DNA of 64,000 nucleotides from contig CAVGIM010000004.1 in NCBI GenBank assembly GCA_963629575.1, positions 19,268 through 83,267 on the forward strand. The letters run 5' to 3'. Each line of letters starts with the position of its first letter. The first letter of the stretch is position 1. This document shows, in pieces, positions 41,520-49,190 of the stretch. Source of the DNA: Hallerella sp963629575. GTDB lineage: Bacteria > Fibrobacterota > Fibrobacteria > Fibrobacterales > Fibrobacteraceae. A model generated the notes under the pieces. That model had not been told where the DNA came from. It saw only the letters and a program-made list of their open reading frames with translations, and made no database searches. The position numbers were made by a program, and so were the translations under genes.

Positions 41520-44117
41520 TTACTGGACGCGCTTCATCATGATGCGACGGTTCATTTCGCGTCCTTCCGCCGTGCTGTTGTCCGCAATCGGGTCAGCTTC
41601 GCCCTTGCCGATCGCTTCGAGACGGCTCGAATCCACACCGTTCTTCACCAGCTCGGTGCGAACCGCTTCGGCACGCTTCTGGGAAAGCTTCAGGTTCGCG
41701 CTTTCCTTGCCGCGGTCGTCGGTGTAACCCAGAATCTGGTAACGCTCGTTCTTGCGTTCCTTCTTGTTCAGGTCCTTCGCCAGTTCGCGGAGCGTTCTCT
41801 TCGAGTTCGCGGTGAGCTTCGACTTGCCGCTCGCAAAGAAGACTTCCAGCTTGATTTCCTCGACCGGGCAGCCGTCAGCCGCAATGTCTCCCGCTTCATA
41901 CGGGCACTTGTCGAGGCCTGTGCACTTGTCCTTGAACATGTCGAGCATTCCCTTCTGCGTCACCCACGGATCGCAGACACCGTCACCGTCCGAGTCCGGA
42001 TTGTCGAGCGGGCAGCCGTTGTTTTCCACGGCACCGGAATCCAGCGGGCACTTGTCGAGACCCGTGCACTGGTCCTTGAACACGTCGAGCATTCCCTTCT
42101 GCGTCACCCACGGATCGCAGACACCGTCATGGTCGGAGTCCGGATTGTCGAGCGGGCAGCCGTTGTTTTTCACGGAGCCGGAATCATACGGGCACTTGTC
42201 GAGACCCGTGCAGACATCCTTGAACACGTCGAGCATTCCCTTCTGCGTTACCCACGGATCGCAAACGCCGTCGTGATCGACGTCCGGATCTTCCGTCGGG
42301 CAACCGTTTGTCGCCAGCGGACCGGATTCGTTCGGGCACTTATCGACACCCGAGCAGACGCTCTTGTAATCGTCGAGCATACCCTTTTCGGAAACCCACG
42401 GATCGCAAACGCTGTCGCCATCGACGTCCGGATTTCCAAGCGGGCAGCCGTCGTTCTCGATCGGTCCGTATTCCGCCGGGCACTTATCGACGCCCTTGCA
42501 CTGTTTCACGTTCGGGTCGGTCGGATTTTCAAAGAAGTAGCCGAGACCCTTTTCCGTCACCCACGCATCGCAGAGACCGTCACCATCGACGTCCGGATCG
42601 GGCCACGGACAACCCTTGTTCGCCACAGGTCCCGCTTCGCCCGGGCACATGTCGTAGCCCTTGCAGACATTCGCAAAGTCGGCCAGGCGACCTTCATCCG
42701 TCACCCACGGAGAGCAGATCGAGTCGCCATCCGGATCCGGATCCTTGCTCGGGCAGCCATTGAACGCCGGGAGACCGGCCTGGTTCGGGCATTCATCGAT
42801 ACCGGAGCAGACTCCGGCAAACTTGTCGAGCATGTTCTTCTGGGCAACCCACGGGTCGCAGACGCCGTCGCCATCCACATCCGGATTGTCGAGCGGGCAG
42901 CCATCCGCACCGGCACCCTGTTCGTTCGGGCACTGGTCGATGCCTTCGCAAATTTCGGCAAACTCGGCGCTCAGGCCTTTTTCCGCCACCCACGAATCGC
43001 AAATGCCGTCTTCGTCAAGGTCGGGATTCGGCCAGGGGCAGCCGTCGTTGCGCTTGTCACCCGGTTCGTCCGGGCACTTGTCCATGTCATCGGGAACGCC
43101 GTCACCGTCCCTATCCGGATCGATGAGGAATCCAGACCAGGTGATGCCGCCAAAGCCGTAAGCGGAAGGAGTCGTGCGAACCTGGGAGACCCAGTCGTCG
43201 TTCCCGTTTCCACCACGAACAGGAAGGGAATAATCCTTCGAAATCGCAAAATGACCACCGATCTGGAGATCCAGGTGGTTTCCAATGTGGAACACCAGAC
43301 CGACCGAAGCCTCGTTCATCGAAAGATCCTTGATCGCTTCATAATCGCCGTCGGCGATATCCATATAGTATTCACCGAAGATGGATACGACGGAAATCGG
43401 GTAGAGTTCGATGCCCGCCGCAAAGGAGTAGAATCCCGGGTAAGCGTCGTTGCCGATCGTGAACCGGTAGCCGCCGTTCAAATGGAACAGGAGCGGAGCC
43501 GCATCGATCTTGCGGAGGTCCATCGTCGCCGCGGCGGTGACGCGGAAAATCGAATTGTTCGATCCGAACGCATAGCGGTTCATCTGTTCAAGGTTGATGT
43601 AGTCCGGTTCGCGAACCCAGGATCCGCGCTTCGAAGCGTCCGTCGTCGGGAAGTCCGCACCGAGGACGAGCGCAATGTCAAAGAGCTGGTCCTCGGGAAG
43701 CGGTGCGCGGAATTTCAGCGTCGCGCGGAGGTTTCCCAAGTATCCCTGCTTGGCCGCATCCGTATTCTTGAATTCCAGCTGGTCGTAATAGACCGGGAGC
43801 ATGATAGCGACATCCATGATTTCGAACATGCCGAACGACATGCCAAAATAGCCGCTGAGCCCCACGAACTGGTCCAATTCATCATACTGAAGTTGACCAT
43901 TGTTGTTCATGTAACGGTTGAACATGTAGTTTTCGAAAACACCGGCATCGTTCGAAACATCGCCCAAGAGGGTGATGCCCAGCTGACCGTGCTTCATCGA
44001 CTTCGCCGAGTAGGTTTTGTCGAAACCGAGCTGCCCGTTCTTGTTAAAGGTCTCGTGCGCAAAGGCGAGCGAAACCGATAATCCAAGAAGGGTCAGACAT
44101 TTGACGCATTTATTCAT
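41520..44117 (-). CDS. OmpA-family protein with expanded thrombospondin type-3 repeat array
   Basis: An 865-residue outer-membrane protein, far longer than ordinary OmpA. It has a signal peptide to about residue 20 and a beta-barrel-like domain (about 25-330). A Ca-binding TSP3-type array (333-753) follows, then a C-terminal OmpA peptidoglycan-binding domain (755-865: ILGYTDDRGKESAN, LSQKRAEAVR, GKGEADPIADN). The array is one short TSP3 unit plus eight units of 47-55 residues, each carrying a DxDxDG core, CDPWV and TGLDKCP. The last three units are nearly identical. AAGGAG precedes the ATG. It likely anchors the envelope to peptidoglycan. The surface role of the long array is unknown. Confidence 0.9.
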   Translation of the reverse strand: MNKCVKCLTLLGLSVSLAFAHETFNKNGQLGFDKTYSAKSMKHGQLGITLLGDVSNDAGVFENYMFNRYMNNNGQLQYDELDQFVGLSGYFGMSFGMFEIMDVAIMLPVYYDQLEFKNTDAAKQGYLGNLRATLKFRAPLPEDQLFDIALVLGADFPTTDASKRGSWVREPDYINLEQMNRYAFGSNNSIFRVTAAATMDLRKIDAAPLLFHLNGGYRFTIGNDAYPGFYSFAAGIELYPISVVSIFGEYYMDIADGDYEAIKDLSMNEASVGLVFHIGNHLDLQIGGHFAISKDYSLPVRGGNGNDDWVSQVRTTPSAYGFGGITWSGFLIDPDRDGDGVPDDMDKCPDEPGDKRNDGCPWPNPDLDEDGICDSWVAEKGLSAEFAEICEGIDQCPNEQGAGADGCPLDNPDVDGDGVCDPWVAQKNMLDKFAGVCSGIDECPNQAGLPAFNGCPSKDPDPDGDSICSPWVTDEGRLADFANVCKGYDMCPGEAGPVANKGCPWPDPDVDGDGLCDAWVTEKGLGYFFENPTDPNVKQCKGVDKCPAEYGPIENDGCPLGNPDVDGDSVCDPWVSEKGMLDDYKSVCSGVDKCPNESGPLATNGCPTEDPDVDHDGVCDPWVTQKGMLDVFKDVCTGLDKCPYDSGSVKNNGCPLDNPDSDHDGVCDPWVTQKGMLDVFKDQCTGLDKCPLDSGAVENNGCPLDNPDSDGDGVCDPWVTQKGMLDMFKDKCTGLDKCPYEAGDIAADGCPVEEIKLEVFFASGKSKLTANSKRTLRELAKDLNKKERKNERYQILGYTDDRGKESANLKLSQKRAEAVRTELVKNGVDSSRLEAIGKGEADPIADNSTAEGREMNRRIMMKRVQ
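41859..43121 (-). repeat. Tandem ~144-bp coding repeats (TSP3-like array)
   Basis: Eight in-frame units start at residues 364, 411, 459, 507, 562, 610, 658 and 706, plus one short unit at 333. Most are 48 codons. Units six to eight (about 41859-42290) look roughly 90 percent identical at the DNA level, which points to recent duplication or gene conversion. The fourth unit has a seven-residue insertion. Confidence 0.85.
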
Positions 44118-44271
44118 TGGTTCTCCTTCTTTAAAACCAATCCTCTTTAGCCCGAAGAGACGAGCCTAATCCAGAATAAAGATAGTTAGAAAAAACTTTT
44201 TTGTCTTTGTCGATATGTTTCAAAGCAACTTCGTTTCCGCATTTTTACATAACAGACGGATAAAGGGGGGG
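44118..44271. other. Intergenic region upstream of the OmpA-repeat gene
   Basis: This stretch holds the OmpA-gene ribosome site (AAGGAG just before its start on the minus strand) and an A/T-rich stretch that may contain its promoter. No clear -35/-10 pair was assigned and no gene was seen. Confidence 0.4.
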
Positions 44272-44310
44272 CAGAGCCTAGAGCTTGGAGCTTAGATCTG
44301 AGTTTCGCAG
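44272..44310. repeat. 39-bp dispersed repeat, copy 1
   Basis: This segment is identical over 39 bases to the last 39 bases of the window (63962-64000), starting CAGAGCCTAGAGC and ending GTTTCGCAG. It contains a small imperfect hairpin, CTAGAGCT, TGG, AGCTTAG. The flanks differ, so the unit begins at or near CAGAGCC; the right boundary is unknown because the second copy is cut by the window end. Confidence 0.8.
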
Positions 44311-44328
44311 ACGTTTAGGTTCAAATGT

Positions 44329-44348
44329 AAAGCGGAACGCTCTGCTTT
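44329..44348. terminator. Weak hairpin downstream of radC
   Basis: AAAGCGGA (44329-44336), loop ACGC, TCTGCTTT (44341-44348), with one G-T pair. It lies just past the radC stop on the minus strand but has no T run in that direction, so a terminator role is uncertain. Confidence 0.3.
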
Positions 44349-44370
44349 TCTAAGCTCTCCGAACGAAGCT

Positions 44371-45030
44371 CTAAAAAAGTTCGGGAAATTCCTTTTTCAG
44401 GCTCGCATACCCCCGAAAAGACACAATCAGATGATCGAGAACGGGGATTTCCAGTATCCGGCCGGCATCGCAAAGCGAACGCGTCACCATCTTGTCTTCC
44501 TCGCTCGCCACCAAGGATCCCGAAGGATGGTTGTGCGCAACGATAACGCAACAGGCCCTGTCCCGAATCGCTTCGGAAAAGACTTCCCGCGCATGGACTT
44601 GCGTGCGATCGACAAGGCCCGAAGTCACCGGATGGACGCCCAGAATTCCGTTACTACTGCTGAGCGAGACCGCCACAAAGCATTCCTGGCTGCGAAACTT
44701 GAGAAACGCCAGGTGCGGCAAGAGCACCCCCGGAGACGTCACGCTTGTCATTCGCGAGCCCAGAAAGAACCTGCTCGAAAGTTCCAGGCAAGCCAAGACC
44801 TGCGAAGCCTTGGCGCGTCCAAGACCTCCGATTTGGCAAAGTTCCTCCAAAGTCGGACGGCGGGCCGCTTTCGAAAGAAAATCGGCGAGTTCATCCGAAA
44901 GGGCGAAAACATTTTTTTCCGCAGTTCCCCGCCCGAGGATCAAGGCGAGAAGGTCCGACGTCGAAAGGGACTCCGGGCCGTTTTCCTCTAGACGTTCACG
45001 CGGAAGGGATTTTTTGTCATGAATAGGCAT
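44371..45030 (-). CDS. radC: RadC-family JAB-domain protein
   Basis: A 219-residue protein. An N-terminal helix-hairpin-helix region (LEELCQIGGLGRAKASQV) precedes the RadC/JAB metalloprotease-like core, with QVHAREVFSEAIRDRA, the metal motif VAHNHPSGSLVASEED and the closing LDHLIVS. The first His-Pro pair of the family reads His-Ala here. RadC was once linked to DNA repair but its true function is unsettled. It has no island or phage context. AGGAG lies before the ATG. Confidence 0.92.
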   Translation of the reverse strand: MPIHDKKSLPRERLEENGPESLSTSDLLALILGRGTAEKNVFALSDELADFLSKAARRPTLEELCQIGGLGRAKASQVLACLELSSRFFLGSRMTSVTSPGVLLPHLAFLKFRSQECFVAVSLSSSNGILGVHPVTSGLVDRTQVHAREVFSEAIRDRACCVIVAHNHPSGSLVASEEDKMVTRSLCDAGRILEIPVLDHLIVSFRGYASLKKEFPELF

Positions 45031-45364
45031 TGGTTTCTCCTAAAAAAGACTTCCCTTCTATAACGCTCCAGAATCCCATTCATCGCCATACAAGCCAAAA
45101 ACCGACAAAAAATCGTTTTTACCGATAGAAACTTACACTTTTCAAAATTTATTTTTCAAAAAATTCTAGATTCACAGACAAAACAGCGATTTTTCCAATT
45201 CACGAAAGCCTTTCTTTTAAAATTTTCGCTTAAAACTCATGTATTTTACACTTCAAAATCCAAGAGCATCCGGCTTTTTGCCGAAAAATATCAAATTTTT
45301 CAAAAATTTCAGTTTTCAAAAAATCAAAAATTCAAAAAATCACACATTTTCCCGGCAAAGCAGA
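45031..45364. other. A/T-rich non-coding region upstream of ilvB
   Basis: No gene was seen. The stretch is strongly A/T-rich compared with the rest of the window. From about 45284 to 45340 it carries A or T tracts centred near 45286, 45296, 45305, 45315, 45320, 45328 and 45336, the first four at about 9-10-bp steps. Such phasing suggests intrinsic bending or an UP-like element for the promoter that follows. Confidence 0.5.
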
Positions 45365-45393
45365 TTGACAAGGGAGTTCTTCCTAACTATATT
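45365..45393 (+). promoter_or_regulatory. Consensus sigma-70-type promoter for ilvBN
   Basis: TTGACA at 45365-45370 and TATATT at 45388-45393, separated by exactly 17 bases. The start codon is 39 bases past the -10 end, so the leader is about 30 nt. That is too short for a classical ilv attenuator peptide. Confidence 0.78.
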
Positions 45394-45431
45394 TTGTTCA
45401 TTCAAACATCAAAACTTGATTGAGTACTGCC

Positions 45432-47156
45432 ATGACAAACCAAGCATTAAGCGGCGCACAAGTTATCCTCGATTGTCTAAAGCGCGAAGGCGTCGATACG
45501 ATTTTCGGATATCCCGGAGGCTCCGCCATCCCCCTTTTCGATGCCATTCTCGATTCGGGCATCCAGATGGTCCTTTCGCGCCATGAACAGGGCGCGACCC
45601 ACATGGCGGACGGCTATGCCCGCGCCACGGGAAAAGTCGGCGTAGTCCTGGTCACAAGCGGACCGGGAGCGACCAACACCTTCACGGGCATCTATACCGC
45701 CTTGATGGATTCCTCTCCGATCGTCGTTCTCGCCGCCCAGACGACCACCCCGAACCTCGGAAAGGACGCTTTCCAGGAATGCGACACGAGCGGCATGACT
45801 TTCGCGGCCGTCAAGCATTCCTTCCTCATCAAGCAACCCAACGATCTTCCGCGCGCGGTCAAGGAAGCGTTCCATATCGCAAGAACCGGACGTCCCGGCC
45901 CCGTGCTTATCGACCTGCCGAAAGACGTTCTCGCAAACGCCTGCACGGCGAAGTACACCGACGAACTCGACCTGCCGGGCTACAAGGTTCCGACTTACGC
46001 CGATTCCGCGACAATCGAAAAGGCGGCAAGCCTTCTCAAGAAATCCAAAAAGCCGCTCCTTCTGGTCGGCCACGGAGCCATTATCTCGAACGCGGCCCGA
46101 CAAGTGCGGGAACTCGCCGAAAAGCTGAACGCCCCGGTCGTCGAGACGTTGCTAGGCCTGGGAGCCTTCCCCGAAACCCACCCGCTTTCCCTTGGAATGC
46201 TCGGAATGCACGGAACGGCCTATGCGAACAAGGCGCTTCTCGATTGCGATCTCATCATGAGCATCGGTTCGCGCTGGGACGACCGCATCACGGGCAAGCT
46301 CGACGAATTCTGCAAGAACGCGACAATCATCCATGTCGATATCGACCCGGCGGAAGAAGGAAAGATCCTGCAGCCGGACGCTTTCCTTTGCGGAGACGCA
46401 AGGCTCGTTCTCGAACAGCTGTTGCCGCTCGTTTCGCGGCTCGATACGGAAGACTGGGTGAAGACCGTCCAGACATATAAAAAACGTTTCCCTCTTTGCT
46501 ACCCCAAGCAGGGCGGTCTGCGGATGCAGCACGTCATCGCCAAGGTTTACGAGCTGACAAAGGGCAAGGCCATTGTCACGACCGACGTGGGCCAGCACCA
46601 GATGTGGGTTGCCCAGTTCTACAAGGCGGACTATCCGCGACAGTTCATCACGAGCGGTGGCGCAGGCACGATGGGATTTGGATTCCCGGCGGCAATCGGA
46701 GCGGCAATCGGTCTCGCCTCGGAGCAAAACTGGCCGGTGTGCTGCTTTGCCGGGGACGGCGGTTTCCAAATGACCGAGGCCGAACTCGCGACAGCATTCA
46801 TTCACAAGCTTCCCATCAAGATTTTCGTGATGGACAACAAGTATCTGGGAATGGTCCGCCAATGGCAGGACATGTTCTACGACAAGCGCTATTCCTCCGT
46901 CAGCATGGTCGGGAATCCGGATTTCGTAAAGCTCGCCGAAGCCTACGGAATTCCCGGTCTCCGCATCAAGCGGGCGGCAGACGCCGAACGCGTCATCCAG
47001 AAAGCCCTTGACCACAAGGAAGGCCCCATTCTCATCCACTGCGAGTGTGAAGAAGAAGACAACGTGTTCCCGATGATTCCGGCAGGCGCCCCGCTTACCG
47101 CAATGATGACGGAACAGCCCAAAGGTCCGCTCGAGAAGCCGACAGGGAGCACCTAA
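45432..47156 (+). CDS. ilvB: Acetolactate synthase large subunit
   Basis: A 574-residue ThDP enzyme from the ATG at 45432 (MTNQALSGAQVILDCLKREG); a TTG at 45420 is less likely. It has the ThDP Glu region FGYPGGSAIPLFDA with SRHEQGATHMADGYARATG, TSGPGATNTFTGI, and the C-terminal ThDP motif, GDGGFQMTEAEL followed after about 25 residues by MDNKYLGMVRQWQ. It condenses pyruvate into acetolactate for valine and leucine, or pyruvate plus 2-ketobutyrate for isoleucine. ilvN starts three bases after the stop. Confidence 0.97.
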   Translation: MTNQALSGAQVILDCLKREGVDTIFGYPGGSAIPLFDAILDSGIQMVLSRHEQGATHMADGYARATGKVGVVLVTSGPGATNTFTGIYTALMDSSPIVVLAAQTTTPNLGKDAFQECDTSGMTFAAVKHSFLIKQPNDLPRAVKEAFHIARTGRPGPVLIDLPKDVLANACTAKYTDELDLPGYKVPTYADSATIEKAASLLKKSKKPLLLVGHGAIISNAARQVRELAEKLNAPVVETLLGLGAFPETHPLSLGMLGMHGTAYANKALLDCDLIMSIGSRWDDRITGKLDEFCKNATIIHVDIDPAEEGKILQPDAFLCGDARLVLEQLLPLVSRLDTEDWVKTVQTYKKRFPLCYPKQGGLRMQHVIAKVYELTKGKAIVTTDVGQHQMWVAQFYKADYPRQFITSGGAGTMGFGFPAAIGAAIGLASEQNWPVCCFAGDGGFQMTEAELATAFIHKLPIKIFVMDNKYLGMVRQWQDMFYDKRYSSVSMVGNPDFVKLAEAYGIPGLRIKRAADAERVIQKALDHKEGPILIHCECEEEDNVFPMIPAGAPLTAMMTEQPKGPLEKPTGST

Positions 47157-47158
47157 CC

Positions 47159-47668
47159 ATGCAATCAACCGATAAGAAACTTTCGGCTCACAGCCTGAGC
47201 CTGCTCGTCGCAAACCGTCCCGGCGTTCTCGTGCGCATCGCGCTCGTGTTCTCCCGCCGAGGCTACAATCTGGACTCCCTGGTCGTCTCGCCGACTCTCA
47301 ATCCGGACTTCAGCCGGATGAACATCGTCGCCCACGGCAACCCGGAAATTCTCGTTCAAATCATCAAGCAGCTCGAAAAGCTGGTCGATGTCATCCAGGC
47401 GAAGGACCATACGGGTTCGAGTACGGTCGAAAAGGAACTCGCGCTGATCAAGGTCAAGTGCAAGTCTTCCGAACGGACCGAAATTCTCCAGCTGTGCGAC
47501 CATTTCAAGGCGACAACGGTCGATATGACGGACACGTCGATGATAATCCAAATCACCGGCAACACGGACAAGATCGACGCGATGAAGCACTTGCTCGACA
47601 AGTTCGAAGTCGTGGAATATATCCGCACGGGCAAGGTCATCATGGTCCGAGGCGAAGAACTCACCTAG
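47159..47668 (+). CDS. ilvN: Acetolactate synthase small (regulatory) subunit
   Basis: A 169-residue ACT-domain protein: LSLLVANRPGVLVRIALVFSRRGYN is the IlvN/IlvH N-terminal signature, DFSRMNIVAHGN follows, and the C-terminal domain ends VEYIRTGKVIMVRG. It activates IlvB and gives feedback control by valine. The gene is coupled to ilvB and ends in the terminator at 47703-47727. Confidence 0.96.
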   Translation: MQSTDKKLSAHSLSLLVANRPGVLVRIALVFSRRGYNLDSLVVSPTLNPDFSRMNIVAHGNPEILVQIIKQLEKLVDVIQAKDHTGSSTVEKELALIKVKCKSSERTEILQLCDHFKATTVDMTDTSMIIQITGNTDKIDAMKHLLDKFEVVEYIRTGKVIMVRGEELT

Positions 47669-47702
47669 CGGCCCGACAAATCTTTACCCTTCTCCAGAAG
47701 GT

Positions 47703-47727
47703 GCCCCGCTTCGGCGGGGCTTTTTTT
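47703..47727 (+). terminator. Rho-independent terminator after ilvN
   Basis: GCCCCGC (47703-47709), a TTCG tetraloop, GCGGGGC (47714-47720), then seven T. This is a strong, compact terminator 35 bases past the ilvN stop and 12 bases before rfbD. Confidence 0.92.
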
Positions 47728-47738
47728 ACATTTGACGC

Positions 47739-48656
47739 ATGAAGATTTTTGTAACCGGAGTGGCTGGGCAGCTGGGCCACGATGTGATGAACGAGCTAGC
47801 CAAAAGAGGACACGAGGGAATCGGAAGCGACCTTGCGCCGACATACAGCGGAATCCAGGACGAAAGCGCCGTCACCAGGTCACCTTACCGCGCACTGGAC
47901 ATTACGGACAAGGTTGCGGTCAAGACGCTCCTCGAAGAAATCCATCCGGACGTCGTCATCCACTGTGCGGCATGGACAGCCGTCGATCTGGCGGAAGACG
48001 CGGACAAGCGGGAAAAGGTCCGCGCCATCAACGCAGGCGGTACAGAAAACATCGCCGAAGCCTGTCGAGAAATCGGTGCGAAAATGGTCTATATCAGCAC
48101 GGACTACGTTTTCGACGGACAGGGATCCACCCCATGGGAACCGGACTGCAAGGACTACAAGCCTCTCAACGTCTATGGGCAGACAAAGCTCGAAGGGGAA
48201 CTCGCCGTCTGCCGGATTCTCCAAAAATATTTCATCGTCCGCATCGCCTGGGTCTTTGGCCTAAACGGCAAGAATTTCATCCGAACGATGCTGAATGTGG
48301 CGAAGACGCATGACACGGTGCGCGTCGTAAACGACCAGATAGGAACGCCGACATACACGTTCGACCTTTCGAGGCTTCTCGTCGATATGATAGAGACAGA
48401 AAAATACGGCTATTACCATGCGACGAACGAAGGCGGATTCATCAGCTGGTACGACTTCACCCGGGAAATCTATCGCCAAGCGGGACTTTCCGCCAAGGTC
48501 ATTCCGGTATCGACCGCGGAATACGGGATTTCCAAGGCCGCTCGACCGTTCAACAGCCGCCTTTCCAAGGAAAAGCTCCTTTCCGCGGGATTCCAGCCGC
48601 TCCCGACCTGGCAAGACGCCCTGTCGAGATTTTTGAAAGAAATGAAGGAAACGTGA
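47739..48656 (+). CDS. rfbD: dTDP-4-dehydrorhamnose reductase
   Basis: A 305-residue SDR protein. The Rossmann start MKIFVTGVAGQLGHDV, the VIHCAAWTAVD segment, the catalytic YISTDYVFDG, YGQTKLEGE (Tyr-Lys pair) and VRIAWVFG identify RmlD/RfbD. It reduces dTDP-4-keto-L-rhamnose to dTDP-L-rhamnose for surface polysaccharides. rmlA, rmlB and rmlC are not nearby, so the gene is a stand-alone copy. Confidence 0.9.
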   Translation: MKIFVTGVAGQLGHDVMNELAKRGHEGIGSDLAPTYSGIQDESAVTRSPYRALDITDKVAVKTLLEEIHPDVVIHCAAWTAVDLAEDADKREKVRAINAGGTENIAEACREIGAKMVYISTDYVFDGQGSTPWEPDCKDYKPLNVYGQTKLEGELAVCRILQKYFIVRIAWVFGLNGKNFIRTMLNVAKTHDTVRVVNDQIGTPTYTFDLSRLLVDMIETEKYGYYHATNEGGFISWYDFTREIYRQAGLSAKVIPVSTAEYGISKAARPFNSRLSKEKLLSAGFQPLPTWQDALSRFLKEMKET

Positions 48657-48684
48657 ACGACCCTTTTCAGATGGGAGGCATGAA

Positions 48685-49166
48685 ATGAGAAAAAACAATC
48701 TCACCGCGACATTCGCCTCTCTCCTTTTAGCATTTTTCGTCTGCCAAACCTTTTCCAAAGCGCCTCCGATTTTCTCGCACTAATCGATTCCTCCGATGAA
48801 ATCCGGGCGCTCCAAAATCCCAGATACAAAAAAGAAAAAGAAGTACAAATCACGCTGGACAAGTCGCAAACGGAAAAACTCTCCGAACGCTTTTCCACAA
48901 TCGAAAGAAATGAATATCAAATCAAAACATCTATCAAGGGAAGAGCGCCGTCCTATATCTGTGAATTTATCTTCAAGAAAGACCAGCGCATTCTCGCCAA
49001 GATGAAATACTATCCATTCGGACGGTTCGTCCTAGCCGGTGACGACACCTGGAGTACGGACAAAAGCCTCTACACCGACGAGTTTATCCAATCGATGGGT
49101 TTTTACATTCCGTTTGACAGAAAATGGAGATGCCGGAAGGAGATAAAGCCCATCCCCTACAGGTGA
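48685..49166 (+). pseudogene. Frameshifted small secreted-protein gene
   Basis: A start at 48685, preceded by GGGAGG, encodes a signal peptide (MRKNNLTATFASLLLAFF) but stops at 48783. A second frame is open from 48684 to the TGA at 49164-49166 without a start codon and encodes a coherent charged protein (LIDSSDEIRALQN, YICEFIFKKDQRILAK, TDEFIQSMGFYIPFD). Joining the signal peptide of the first frame to the second within about 48725-48780 restores one secreted protein of about 160 residues. A recent one- or two-base indel, a sequencing error or programmed frameshifting are possible. No family was recognised. Confidence 0.6.
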
Positions 49167-49190
49167 ATGTTTCCTAGCCTGCGGCTTCCG

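Noticed and set aside
41859..43121. Tandem DNA repeats that could suggest a CRISPR array
   Set aside because: The units are in-frame, 144 bases long without unique spacers, and encode a calcium-binding protein array.
42129..44081. A 650-codon open frame opposite the OmpA-repeat gene
   Set aside because: It mirrors the repeat array and barrel on the other strand. The repeat periodicity and OmpA motifs belong to the minus strand.
49167..49190. Short inverted repeat just past the speA stop as a terminator
   Set aside because: The stem is short and mismatched and no T run follows in the minus direction.
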